From contig JXTC01000204.1 in assembly GCA_002914845.1 (NCBI GenBank), positions 455,291-519,290 on the forward strand: a stretch of DNA of 64,000 nucleotides, read 5' to 3'. The notes under the pieces are model-generated. The model saw only the letters and a list, made by a program, of their open reading frames with translations, was not told the origin of the DNA and searched no databases. The position numbers were made by a program, and so were the translations under genes. Origin of the DNA: Trema orientale (Eukaryota; Streptophyta; Magnoliopsida; Rosales; Cannabaceae). Below are positions 9,373 through 31,145 of the stretch, piece after piece; within the stretch, counting starts at the first letter, position 1, and every line of letters starts with the position of its first letter.

Positions 9373-12357
9373 TGAATACTCATTCTTTAATTATGTCATG
9401 TTGTACTTGGCCAAAGTCATGAATCATTGGCCAGTATAGTTATTAAGCCATATCTGACACGTCATCCTAGGTCATGTTGCGATACTTCATATGTGTCATG
9501 CCACACTTGCATGTTCTACTATGTCTTACATGTTGAGATATGCTGATTAAATTTGGACCATAATTTATTATTTTAATTGCATTTTTTTAATTTTAATAAA
9601 TTTTATGGAAAAAAGATCTCCCAATTATTCAACTATAAACAAGGAACATTTTTTTTAACTTTCCTATTTTTACAGTTTTCAAATCAATGAAATCTGAAAA
9701 TTACTTATCTCACATATGTATGTTGAATATTCTACTATATAATAAATGAAAATAATATTTAAAGAAGATGTGGTCAAATGCTTAATTTGATTGGTAACCA
9801 CACTTAGTAGTATTATTACAGGCTAATATAAGTATGACACAATTATAAGTTGACATGACATGATAAATGACGTGTTCAAGCTAACAAGCGTGATTACAAA
9901 TAATAATTAGTTTGTAAAAAATATATTTAAACTAAAGTTATATAAATGGGCATGATTATATACAAAAGTAACACAATATCAAGTACAAGCACGATTAGAC
10001 ATGTAAATTGCACAATATTAGACAAAAACGATTAGACACAAAAATACAATACTAGAAACATGGTCGATTAAATACAGAAATAGCATTATATCGAAAAAAA
10101 TAAAAGAACAATTAGGTACGAAAGTAGATAAACAAAATAATGATATGATAATAGGCATAAGCACGATACTTACCACTTAGCATAAGTATGCCGCAACTAA
10201 GAGTACCTGGACCGGCATGACATGGCCCAGTTACATCATTAAGTCTATGCCTACCTTAAGTGTTACAGGTCTAGAGCTTAAATCCCAACCTTTAATTGTC
10301 AAAAAATATAATTCATATATTTAGATAAAATAATATTGATTCTTTCAAAATAAACCCTTGTTATCCTAGGTAAATTAATATAAAATTATAAAAACATCAA
10401 CATTTTGCTAAGAATTAATTATATAAGACATCTTTTCTTTTTTTCTTTTTTAATTTATTTTTCGAAAGCACATAAAGGCACTCTTTTTGTAATAGTAAAA
10501 AGACCAAATTCAACAAAGTAATACATCTAAAAATGACAAGTCTAAAAGGAAAACAAAAAGAAGATATTCAAGCTAAGTTTTTCTTTTATTTACAATATCT
10601 CCTTCCCAATCTCTCTCACTAGTCTAATATCACCTCATCACATGTTCATTCTTCTCACTCATCTCTTTATTATTTAGTTTCTTTTTTCGTTGGGTTACTT
10701 ATCTTCGTCTTGTTAAAGTTGCTCATTCTTCACTGATTTCTAAGAACCATTTAGCATCAGTATGCAATTTTTTCTTTTCTTTTTTTTTTTTTTGAAGGGG
10801 AAAAATACTAGGGATGGTTGTTTAATTCTTTCTTTTAATCATGTAATGGCTTTGAAGTTCTTTTTTATAATCTTTCAGTATAAGGATAAAATTCTACTAT
10901 AAAAAATAATTTGACAAAAAAATGGGTGCCTTCAAGTTTTGATGCATGCAAATAATATATTCACCTTTGGATTAGACATCAGTTAGTTAGTAGAAAATCG
11001 AAAAAAAAAAGGGTTGATGGCACAAATGGTCCTTGTGTTGGGAAGACCGTAGAAAAATAGTAATTGTTATTATTTTTACAATTTATTTTTATTGAGAATC
11101 TACTAACAGTTTTTCAATTAAACAACACAATGGAAAAACACAAACAGGAGTATATTAATCTCATAACAACATATTAGAATTACACGTAGAAAATTATACC
11201 TCTGTAGATGAACAAATGTATGACTCTAAACTTCAAATTTTGATGCATGCAAATAATATATTCACTTTTGGATTAAATATTAATTAGTTAGTAGAAAACT
11301 AAAAAAAATATACAGTCACTGTGACTGTGGCATATGGCCCTCTAGTCACTGTTTTATTTCTGAAATAATCTGTTACTCATTCCACCTCTTATAATATTTA
11401 ATTATCTACTATTATCTTTTTTGTTCAGCAATCAATCAATTATTACTTTTTTCAATTTTTCTCTTATTTGTTGACATCTAATCAACTATAATTAGAATGA
11501 CAATTTAATTATATCTAATTGGGATGTACTTAAATTGTAGAAATTCAAATTAATTTTTATTTGTCACATATACTTGTAATATTTCAATTTAAACTTGTTT
11601 TAATCTAAAAGTTCTCTCAAATTTAAAATTCTCTTAATTACATAATAATTAATAATTCATAATTCATAATTACTTAAATATAAGTATGTACTAATTGTAT
11701 TAAAAAAATTAAATTTGAAAAAAAACTAATAATGAGCAGGTACAAGAACAAAAATAGTTTGAAAATTGAAATAATTATATGTGAAAATTATATAAGGTAC
11801 AAACAACATACAAAATTAGACACAATAATAGCATATATTAAATAAGCACGATCAAGCATGAAAATAATATAGTATCTAAAATGAGTACATATTAGTACGA
11901 AAATAACATGATACCTGAAATGAGTACGGTTAGGCATGAACATAGTACAATATCGAAACGAGCACGATTAGTTATGATAATAATATAATATCGGCAATTG
12001 AAACAATTAGATACGAAAATAGATAAACATGATAACAACACGTTTACCAGCACATGCACCACTTGCAAAATTACTACTCGTACTTGTTCTCAAGCTAATA
12101 CGACATGAGACATGAATGTATCATAGCCAAATATGGTACGATATGACCTATTTAATATCTCTAGAGCTGCCTATCTTTTCATCAACTACTAGTAAGAACT
12201 AACTTACTTAGAGAACCAGAATCAAAGCTTGAGGATTTCACTGAAGAAATTTGCACCAGAGAGGATTTTTCTTATACCACAACAGACGAAAGCAAACCTC
12301 ATAGTGGCAACGAAATACATCATTAATAGATTCTTTTGATAGATGAGCAGGCTAAAC
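9373..12357. other. AT-rich intergenic DNA with degenerate repeats
   Basis: No gene is recognised. Two direct copies of an 80-bp block occur at about 10933-11011 and 11229-11308 (both contain TTTTGATGCATGCAAATAAT then TTAGTTAGTAGAAAA). Separately, 9890-10200 and 11800-12130 are both made of degenerate units like GAGCACGATTAGGCACGAAA and ATAGCACAATATCGAAA, suggesting two remnants of one repeat family about 1.9 kb apart. Confidence 0.55.
10933..11308. repeat. Pair of 80-bp direct repeats about 296 bp apart
   Basis: TTTTGATGCATGCAAATAAT at about 10938 recurs at about 11234 with the following 60 bases largely conserved, including GGATTAGACATCAGTTAGTT versus GGATTAAATATTAATTAGTT. The spacer has no recognisable coding content. 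It could be an old tandem duplication or the ends of a small element. Confidence 0.65.
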
Positions 12358-13923
12358 GAGAAATTTCATTAAATATGCTCCAAATTAGAGCCATTTACAA
12401 CTGTATGTCTGCCCTAATAAAATTTCAAAAAATATGACTAGACCCCCCTGAAAAGACTTAACTACCCTCGAAACTTAGACTTAGCTTTCTTTTACTTTTT
12501 CCCGTTTTTCCATTTCTCTTTTTCTATGTTTCCTCTCAATCTTCAGTCTTCTCTCAACTAAATAATTTTTTTAATAATCAAATCTTGAAGAAACATAATG
12601 GGTATAGTTTAAAATAGTTGGTATTTGAATTTCAAGATGTTCTGTGATTGATTCTGCATTAAAAATAAATTTTGGATCAATTTCTATGAAATTTGGAAAA
12701 TTTGAACTAGTTACTCCGACGAACATCGAAACTTTTCGATGAAATTCGATGCCATTTCGATGAATTATGTTTTTATAATGAAATCTGAAAAATTGAGTAT
12801 AGTCATCGAAATAGTATCGAATTATCATCAAATTTCATTAGAAATTCATTGAAATGCCACCGAAATAGCATTGAATTATCATCTAAATGCATCAAAATTC
12901 ATCGAAATTTATCGAATTTCATCAGATTCCATTATAAAAACACACTTCATTGAAATGCCATCGAAATAGCATCGAATTATCATCGAAATGGATCGAAATT
13001 CATCGAATTTCATCGAAATTCATTGAAATTCATCGAATTTCATCAGATTGCATTATAAAAACACACTTCATTGAAATACCATCAAAATAGCATCGAACTA
13101 TCATCGAAATGCATCGAATTTCATCAGATTTCATTGTTAAAACACATTTCGTTGAAATGCCATCGAAATAGCATCGAATTATCATCGAAATGCATCGAAA
13201 TTCATCGAAATCCATCGTGTTTCATCAGATTCCATTATAAAAACACACTTCATTGAAATACCATCGAAATGCAACTAATTTCATCAGATTCCATTATTAA
13301 AACACATTTCATTGAAAATGCATCGAATTATCATCGAAATGCATAGAATTTTATCAGATTCCTTTATACAAACACATTTCATCGAAATTACATTGAATTT
13401 CATCTAATTAGCATCGAAATGGCATCGAAATACATCGAATTTTTCGATATTTGTCGGGGTAACTAGTCCAAATTTTCAGAGAATTCTTATAAATTGATCT
13501 AAATTTAATTTTTAGTGCAAAATCCACAACAGAATATCTCAAAACTCAAATGCAAACTATTTTAAATTATGCCCACAGCATTTTAACATAGAAATTTCTT
13601 CATAGTTGACGAGCGAGATAATAACGAGAGAGAGCGAGAACTTGAAGTTCGACTGAGTGAGAGAGAGAGTGCAGAGGAGCTTCAATGGTGAATGGAGGAG
13701 AAGGAGAAGAGAACGACTGAACGAGTGAGCGAAAGAGAGTAATCGCCGGAGATTGTTCTTTCCTTTCTTTTTTCTTTCTTTTGATTTTTTTTTTTTCAAA
13801 ACCAAATAACTAAAACTATGCTTTTAGGGGTATTTTGGTCAGAGAGTCATATTTTTTGAACAATTAGTGGAGTCATATGCTTGTAAATAGCTCTTGTTTG
13901 GAGCATATTTAATGAAATTTCTC
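12358..13923. mobile_element. 1.57-kb foldback/long-TIR element with minisatellite core
   Basis: The left arm starts GAGAAATTTCATTAAATATG and the right arm ends with its inverse, CATATTTAATGAAATTTCTC. The inverted similarity extends through several blocks: GAGCCATTTACAA against TTGTAAATAGCTC, TTTAAAATAGTTGGTATTTGA against its inverse near 13560, and GAACTAGTTACTCCGACGAA against its inverse near 13460. The element is flanked by GGCTAAAC (12350-12357) and GGCTAAAT (13924-13931), an 8-bp duplication with one mismatch, as in hAT elements. The core is a tandem array. I see no transposase, so it is non-autonomous. Confidence 0.75.
12740..13445. repeat. CATCGAAAT-type minisatellite array
   Basis: The core is made of about 10-12-bp words (CATCGAAATG, CATCGAATT, CATCGAAAT) arranged into higher-order units of roughly 60-120 bp. 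Each larger unit carries a marker such as CATTATAAAAACACACTTCA, seen near 12930, 13050, 13129, 13231, 13291 and 13362 with small changes. An inverted marker copy lies at about 12770. Open frames here on both strands are artefacts of the repeat. Confidence 0.85.
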
Positions 13924-13931
13924 GGCTAAAT

Positions 13932-14540
13932 GAGCAATAAATGGTCAAGGATTAGACCCATTAAGCAATATAATCTATTATTTATTCGTGTTACACAAGA
14001 TATCATTAATATATTATGTTTAACTTAATCTCACTAATTTCATGTTTTCCTTTTGAGAAACTAATTTCATGTTGTTTTTCAGTCATGTTATGACCAAAAT
14101 AAATTGCTAACCTAGTACAAACATGAATACATTTTCAAAATTAAATCTTTTGTTTTCGTAAGTGTAATATATATCTCTTTTTTTTGGTCTCCTTATTTTG
14201 AAAACAAAGAGATCCTACTGCCCCAACACATTTCTCCCAATTCTTATTAGTTTGTTTGTTTGTCTTTTTTTTTTTTTCTTCTAAATTTTTTATTATTTTA
14301 TTATTAAAAGTGTCTTTCTTTTTAATTTGGTGATGGAATAAACAACAAAGCATTAAAAAAAAAGCCATCCAGTTAAGTCAGTATTATTACCATAATTATT
14401 TTTTCTGGAAGATTATGACAGTAATTTGTTTATGCTTAAACAATTACAACTATTTTTTCCTAAGAAAAAGCATTTAATTAAAAATCACTTAAAAAAAAAA
14501 CGATTAATTAAAATAATTTTAATTTTCCTCACCTTCGTCT
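13932..14540 (+). promoter_or_regulatory. Upstream region of the PI4K-beta gene
   Basis: AT-rich sequence with long pyrimidine tracts separates the foldback element from the presumed leader of the kinase gene. No single convincing TATA box or known element stands out. Transcription probably starts between about 14500 and 14560, just before a leader rich in CAACAACAACAACACGAGCA. Confidence 0.35.
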
Positions 14541-14544
14541 TTCT

Positions 14545-15171
14545 CCAACAGGCAACAACAACAACACGAGCACCAACACCAGCAGAAGCGCCAACGAACG
14601 GCATCGTGCAGTAGAAGCTGAAGAAGATCCACTATAGCCTTCCTATTTCTATTTTCCGTACATATTTATCTATACATGTATAGATACACCCGGAATCAGA
14701 TTCTCTCTCCCTGGTAAGCACAATTCAACTATATGTATATATGTATATTTGTTTTCAAATTCATGTAGTGTCTCGCATTTTCTCTATGAAATTCGGGATC
14801 GTCTCTGTAATCTCTCTCGTCATTCTCATTTTCACTTTACTATTTTCCCGAGAAACAAACAGGTTGTGCTTTCTTTGGTGTTACCGCATCGGGAATTGCG
14901 GTTTCTTTTCCAACTTAATTTAGGGGATTTACAGTTAACACATTGAACTGGATTGTTAAGGAGCTGGAATTTCATCAGTCTGGGAAAATTAGGGTTTTCT
15001 AAAGGTTTTGTGGAGTTTCTAGGGTTTTGTAATTAAGGAAATGGTGTCTTAATTGGTGTGATTATTAGGTTGGGTTTGTAGTGGTGTTTGGATTGCGAGA
15101 AACTTAGGGGCTTTTCTATAATCCCAATTTCATTTTGAGGGGTGGATAGGGTTTATGATGATAGATCGAGA
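14545..15171 (+). other. PI4K-beta 5' leader with probable intron
   Basis: The leader begins with CAA/ACC-rich sequence and reaches CTCCCTG followed by a consensus donor GTAAGC at 14714. A good acceptor with a pyrimidine tract, TTTCTTTTCCAACTTAATTTAG, ends at 14923, so an untranslated intron of about 210 bp is likely; a later acceptor near 15139 is possible. The retained part holds short upstream ATGs at 15041 and at 15155/15158. The latter opens a 12-codon frame that overlaps the main start in another frame and stops at 15193. Confidence 0.5.
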
Positions 15172-26000
<10,829 letters not shown>

Positions 26001-26700
26001 GGTTAGACTATATTTACGATCGCATGGTTCTCCATTAAAAGAAGCTGGCTCAGTGACTATCAGTTAGAATTGTATATGCAAGTCATTGCAATGTTAGTGA
26101 GTCAGTAAGCTGTGGACGGCTTAAGAGATTAATGGAGATTAAAAAAATTGGCTGATGGTGATTTATGGCCTGTTTTTCGCTCTGTGAGGAATTTGTAACT
26201 GTATCGGCAGAAGTACCCTTTGGAAGTCAGCAGGCTAAATTTACTTCAGTGTGGTTTTCATTTTCATTTTTTCCTTGTTTCTTGTTATATGGACTCTACT
26301 GGCTGGTGGGAAATTTACGTGGAGAGTTATCCACTCCTGCCATCGTCAGGCAGCAAACACTGTACAGAGATTCCAAACAAGAGGACAGACCAAAAACACT
26401 ACGGCTATTAAGCGATTTTTGTTGTGTTATCCAAAGGAGCAAAGTATTAGAGATTTAGTAATTCTTCTGTTTCAACCGAAGTCGATTATATTCTTCTGTT
26501 TCCACCGAATTCGGTATAAAATCTTCAGCGTAAAGATTTGGACTGGCGCCAGAAATTGGAAGCTGGGCTTTTTCTCATTCTGGTCTCAGCTGTTGGATGG
26601 TATCTGTCTTCCAGGAGTGCTGATTCTTCCATAGTGTACGTTGTCATAGCAAAATTCTTGAAAAGCAATATATGATGATTGTATCTTGTACCATTAATCC
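26001..26700 (+). other. PI4K-beta 3' untranslated region
   Basis: The sequence after the TGA is moderately GC-balanced compared with the flanking intergenic DNA and ends before the transposon stack. I cannot fix the cleavage site; an AATAAA-like AAAATAAAGG at about 26981 is a possible distal signal but belongs to a transposon target duplication. Frames of up to 127 codons here have no recognisable domain and are treated as chance. Confidence 0.45.
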
Positions 26701-27873
26701 CCATTTATAAACAAAATTTGTTGATTTGAATATCATCGAGAGTTTTGGTGGCATTGAATTCTGATACTTCGCGTTAACCCTCCAATTTGGGGGAAGTTTG
26801 TAAGTCAGATCACCATGCTTGTATATGCTATCTTTGTTGTGTGTCATTTTTTTTTGTTTCTTCATTCCCTTGAACTGTCGTTGAGCTAAATTATTTTCTT
26901 CTGGGATTCAGGAGGCCTATATGAGGTTCTGACTTCGGAGTTGGCATATCTAATTTGTTTTGCGTTTTTTTGGAGTTGACAAAATAAAGGATAAAGGGGT
27001 GAGCAGAAAAATCGAAAAAACCGAATGACCCGACCAAATTGAAATCGAAAAAATTGAAACCGAAATAACCGAATTTTTAAAAACCAAACACTGTTTGGTT
27101 ATTTTTTTTTTATTATTATTATTTTTTTTTTTGTTCCGACTGGTATATAGCCGACCGAATTGAACTATTTTTCATTTTCTAAATTATTATATATATATAT
27201 ATATGTTTTAATATTTATAAAATGATTAAGAAAAATTTAAAAAAACAGTAAAGTAAGTAACCCATAATAAACTCTCTCCCTCCCTCTGTCTCTTCCACTC
27301 TTCGTCTTTCACTGNCGTGCCCCCGAGTTGTATTTTTCCAGAATTTTGCAGATATTCCCAGAAAACAACTTTTATTGTCTAAATTATGCTCCTAACATAT
27401 CGAAACTTACTTAAAAACTATTTCAAACAGTACCCATAACATTTGAACACATTAATTACATACCCATTTTACGGATTTGCTTCGTCCGTCTTCCCGCTCT
27501 CTTCTTCTTTTTTCTGTTTTTCAACGTTTATCCTTTTCTTCAAACAGCTCCTTAGACAGTGTGATAACTTGAGGAATGAGATTAGAGGAAAGATTGTGAC
27601 GATATAGAGGGAGGATGAGATCCAGAGAATGGCGAAATTCAGCTAGGTTAAAGAAGAGAAGAGATGCATATACACTGTAAACCAAATATTAAGGGTAGAA
27701 GTGACATTTCAGGTGGATATATGCATATTTTTCAGAGTATTATTCAGGGAAGCATAGGGCCCAAAATATGCCTATTGTGATGCATATTTAATCTAATTTC
27801 TCTGAAAATCCAACATATCTGGCATGTGATCTTTTTTCCTAGGGTTATAATGTGGAAATACCCACAACGCTAA

Positions 27874-28306
27874 GGGCTTGTTTGGATTCACTTCCAATTT
27901 TTTGTTTAAATAAATTGAAAACAAGAGTAAAAATTTTGTTTTGATTTTTAATTTTTACAAACAAGAAACATACTTGGCAAATTTTATTTCACTATCTGTT
28001 TCCAAAAACAATAAAGTACAAATAATGATAGAGAAAATCATATAAACTTATATTTGTGTATATATATACATATATGTATATACACACTTGTGTACAAATA
28101 TTTGTATGTTCTTTTGTTTTTGAAATTTGTTTAAAAAAATAAAGGTAGTAGAAATTTTTTATTACCACTTTTTTTGAAATTTTTGGTAACAATTTTTAGA
28201 AACAAAAAACAAAAACAAGGTTGTCAAGTAAATTTCCAAAAAAAATTTCCATTTTTCTGTTTAAAAAAACAAAAAATAGGAAACGAAAGTGAATCCAAGC
28301 AAGCCC
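27874..28306. mobile_element. Tourist-like MITE, 433 bp
   Basis: The left terminus GGGCTTGTTTGGATTCACTT is the near-exact inverse of the right terminus AAGTGAATCCAAGCAAGCCC. TAA flanks both ends (27871-27873 and 28307-28309), the PIF/Harbinger signature. The interior is AT-rich and partly palindromic (AATTTTTTGTTTAAA near the left, TTTAAAAAAACAAAAAAT near the right). Non-coding; frames crossing it are chance. Confidence 0.85.
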
Positions 28307-28319
28307 TAAGTGGTTGTCT

Positions 28320-28745
28320 TCTGAATCTGATTGATGATATCAAGAAGCCCATTGATCTGGAAGTTGAAGAAAAGACAGAGACGGATCAGAGAAGGGGCAG
28401 AATTGTAGTTTTTTGTACCAGTGGCCGTGTCCATGGAGGTCTTCGTGAGTCCCATTTTTGGCATCGAGCTTTCTTCTTCGCGTTAGGGAAGCAGCGGCGA
28501 AGGATAAGCATGCAGTGGCCTCTTACTTATTCCTCAAGGAGGACAACAACTCCAGTGGTACCGGGATTTGTACTGTCCCGAAAGAGCCTCTAGCGCGTCG
28601 TCGATCGGAGCTCTAGATGATAATGATGATGACAGTGCAGCTCTGACGACGAGGAAGACGCCAACAACGAGATACAGAGCAAAGTTTCAAGGCGGATCGT
28701 TTAGCTCTTTGGATTCTCTCGAAGAGTTTCTACTGATCAAGTAAT
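28320..28745 (+). pseudogene. Captured exon-like fragment, possibly OXS3-like
   Basis: This is a GC-richer island in AT-rich transposon DNA. One frame reads DDNDDDSAALTTRKTPTTRY and shortly after GGSFSSLDSLEEFLLIK just before a donor-like GTAATT at about 28741. A Ser/Leu-rich SLxSLEExLPIK segment precedes a conserved RGLS motif in OXIDATIVE STRESS 3-like plant proteins, and downstream at about 29250 an acceptor-like TTTTCAG is followed by GKLKSLW, reminiscent of the GKSKSF that comes next in that family. Frames are broken upstream. The family assignment is an inference from short motifs only. Confidence 0.3.
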
Positions 28746-28888
28746 TTTCTTGGGATAAATATTCTTAGTTATGTCCGAATATATTTCGATATATAGATCT
28801 ATTGTTGAACTTCATTTCAATATTTTCCGACAATTGTCATGTTTTTCTTGCTTGAAATGAAACTGGGTTATTAATTATTTATTTATTA

Positions 28889-29213
28889 GGGTGAAATGCA
28901 AAAAAAATACCAGTTGTACTTCTCAAAATAATACCTTAGGATTAAGAATTTCTGAAAATTAATATTCTAAATCGATTTTTTGACCAATTTTTATAACGAA
29001 AAAATAATAATAGTCTCTATTAAAATTATATTAGTCTTTATACTTAATTTTGAAAATATTATTATCTTTTGTAATTAAAGTTATTCAAAAAGTTAACTTA
29101 AGGTATTAAATTTCAGAAATTCTTAATCTCAGAGTATTATTTTACATAGTCTAAATTTTAGGATTTAAATTACAAAACACCCAAATTTCAAGGTATTTTT
29201 TTACAATTTACCC
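28889..29213. mobile_element. Mutator-like MITE, 325 bp, perfect 9-bp TSD
   Basis: The 9-bp sequence TATTTATTA lies on both sides (28880-28888 and 29214-29222). The left end GGGTGAAATGCAAAAAAAAT and the right end, reversed, GGGTAAATTGTAAAAAAATA form terminal inverted repeats. The interior is AT-rich and non-coding. It sits in what may be an intron-like gap between the captured exon fragments. Confidence 0.9.
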
Positions 29214-30754
29214 TATTTATTATACCAAGATCATCAAACCACTTTTCAGGAAAATTGAAGTCTTTATGGCTTATCATGTGTGAGATCAATAATGGATCTT
29301 AAGAAGGGAGAACCCATTAAAGAAGAGGATGAGAACTCTAATCACATCAAAGTGATCGAGGTAGGCATTATAGTGTTGGGCTATCCCAAAATCCATGCCC
29401 TTTTAACTCTCAGCGAAGATGAGAATACCACCAAGTTCGATCTTTATCATTGAAGGATAAAAAGGGAAAAGAAGACAACTATTTGGAGCTTTGTGGGTAT
29501 TTCCACTTAGCACCCCTGGAAAAAAGATCACGTGCTCGGCATACTAGATTTTCATGGTGTTTTAGACGTAAATAGTAAGATGTAAATAGTTAAAAGGACT
29601 AAATTGTGACAAAAAGTATTAGTTTGGGGACTCAAAAGCTACAAAATAAAGAATGGGATCTTAAGTGATACTTCGGAAAAAAGTTGAGGACCTTGGGTGA
29701 TATTATCTATATATATATATATGTATTTTCTCGGAAAATCTTAGGTAAAATTTGATGGCTTTTTATCAATTGAGAAGTTTTGCGCAATTAGGTTTTGTTT
29801 ACCTTTCGGTATTGGATATTCGATCTATCTGGCTATATTCTGCACATATTTCTGCTGGGGTAGGATCATTTGGGTGCATATGATCATTCTGAGTCCTGCC
29901 CTATCTACTTCCAGTTGGCTTTTTTTTCTTTTCTTTTCTATTTCTTTTTATATGTTCTTTGTCAATTCATGAATTGAATAATTAAAATAAGGCAAAACGT
30001 CAAAATTTAAGATAAATTGAATAATAAAAATTCAGTTTTAAACAGACCGAACTAAACCCATGTTCAGACGGTTTTTTTTGCTGCTTTTACAATTCGGTCG
30101 ATTTTCGGTTCCGACAACGCTAAACCAAAAACTAATCGGTCGGCTTAGATAGTCATGAAAAACTATCCAAACCAACTGTCGAACACCCCTAGGATAAATG
30201 ACTCTTCTAGTCTCTAAATTATGGGAAGTCTCATTTTGGTTCTTAAACTATAAATTTTGTTGTTTTCGTGCTTAAACTATTTAAAAAATTTTATTTTAAT
30301 TCATTTTTGTTATATATTTCATTTTATTTTTACAAATTTGAGTACATAAGATACTCGTGATCTTCTTTTGTACTTATTTTATACGTAAAAGTATAGATAA
30401 CACTATAAAAGAGATTAAAACATAAGTAGTTTAAATTTTTTTAGTTAAATACGAATTAACTGCACATTAGACAATAATGTATTTTAGAATTGTTTAAAAT
30501 GAGATATTTTGTTGAAAATAATTATATAGAAGGGAAAATGCTTCTTATATGCACTTATGGTTAAGAATTAAATAGAATGTATGGTAAAAATAACTAAAAT
30601 TGAACGTTTTTAATAATTTAAGGACAAATATGATATAATTTAAAGATCAAAGACTAAAATGATTTTTTTTTTCAATAAAGGACCAGTAAAGTCATTTATG
30701 TCAAAATAAATTATTCAATTTGCTTTTGGAAGATAGGATTGGGTAGTTAGTTCC

Positions 30755-31145
30755 TTTTCCAGAACTGGATTTTTCAACCAATTTCTTCTTTTTTCTTTTT
30801 TGGTTATTTCGATGTCCTGTATGTGCTCGTTTCTTCCAAGTCTCTTCTTTTTGTTTAGATCAAAGTTTGTCTTACAAGTAACATCGAAAAATAATGTATC
30901 TCTTAAGGTGGATACTACTGAGATGTTATTTTCCAGAACTGGATTTTTCAACCAATTTCTTCTTTTTTCTTTTTTGGTTATTTCGATGTCCTGTATGTGC
31001 TCGTTTCTTCCAAGTCTCTTCTTTTTGTTTAGATCAAAGTTTGTCTTACAAGTAACATCGAAAAATAATGTATCTCTTAAGGTGGATACTACTGAGATGT
31101 TAGGCTAATGTATCTCTTAAGGTGGATACTACTGAGATGTTAGGC
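30755..31145 (+). repeat. Nested tandem duplication: 174-bp unit x2, then 40-bp unit x2
   Basis: AGAACTGGATTTTTCAACCA at 30761 recurs at 30935 (period 174 bp) with an essentially identical copy. The end of the second copy, TATCTCTTAAGGTGGATACT at 31071, is repeated again at 31111 (period 40 bp). Because 174 is a multiple of three, the duplication creates a repeated 102-codon frame at 30800-31108 that I regard as artefactual. Near-identity of the copies suggests a recent event or an assembly artefact. Confidence 0.9.

Larger units (their letters stand above)
27801..29556. mobile_element. Inverted-repeat segment inside the hAT element, possible gene-capturing element
   Basis: The left arm 27801-27870 (TGAAAATCC..., GATCTTTTTTCCTAGGGTTA, GTGGAAATACCCACAA) is the inverse of 29487-29556, and the similarity resumes at 28310-28325 (GTTGTCTTCT) against 29471-29480. 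The gap in the left arm is exactly the Tourist-like MITE at 27874-28306, so the right arm gives the uninterrupted form. Arms are roughly 85-95 bp. Between them lies GC-richer DNA that may come from host exons. I found no convincing target duplication for this layer, so its class is uncertain. Confidence 0.55.
26996..30190. mobile_element. hAT-like non-autonomous element, 3195 bp
   Basis: It is flanked by a perfect 8-bp duplication AGGATAAA (26988-26995 and 30191-30198), as hAT transposases make. The left end is GGGGTGAGCAGAAAAATCG and the right end is CGAACACCCCT, so the terminal inverted repeat is short, with one base missing on the left. Subterminal regions are full of ACCGA/TCGGT words (left 27020-27160, right 30090-30180), typical transposase-binding clusters. 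No transposase frame is visible. It carries other insertions and an inverted-repeat segment. Confidence 0.8.
26989..30701. mobile_element. Mutator-like MITE (about 510 bp) split by a 3.2-kb hAT-like insertion
   Basis: The outer element is flanked by the 9-bp duplication CAAAATAAA at 26980-26988 and 30702-30710, perfectly matched. Its left end (GGATAAA at 26989) is separated from the rest (TGACTCTTCTAGTCTCT from 30199) by an inserted element. The right end, reversed, reads ACATAAATGACTTTACTGGT, matching the left terminus once the insertion is ignored. Nine-base duplications are typical of Mutator-like elements. There is no coding capacity. Confidence 0.75.

Noticed and set aside
13030..13256. 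Frames on both strands in the CATCGAAAT array
   Set aside because: Products of a minisatellite without stops; sequence is purely repeat-derived.
26165..26634. Overlapping frames of 97-127 codons after the PI4K-beta stop
   Set aside because: They lie in the likely 3' untranslated region and show no recognisable domain or splice connection.
28174..28593. 139-codon frame
   Set aside because: It starts in the interior of a MITE and crosses its terminus, so the join is accidental.
30800..31108. 102-codon frame with two identical halves
   Set aside because: It arises from a 174-bp tandem duplication of non-coding, Phe/Leu-rich sequence; no domain or start context supports it.
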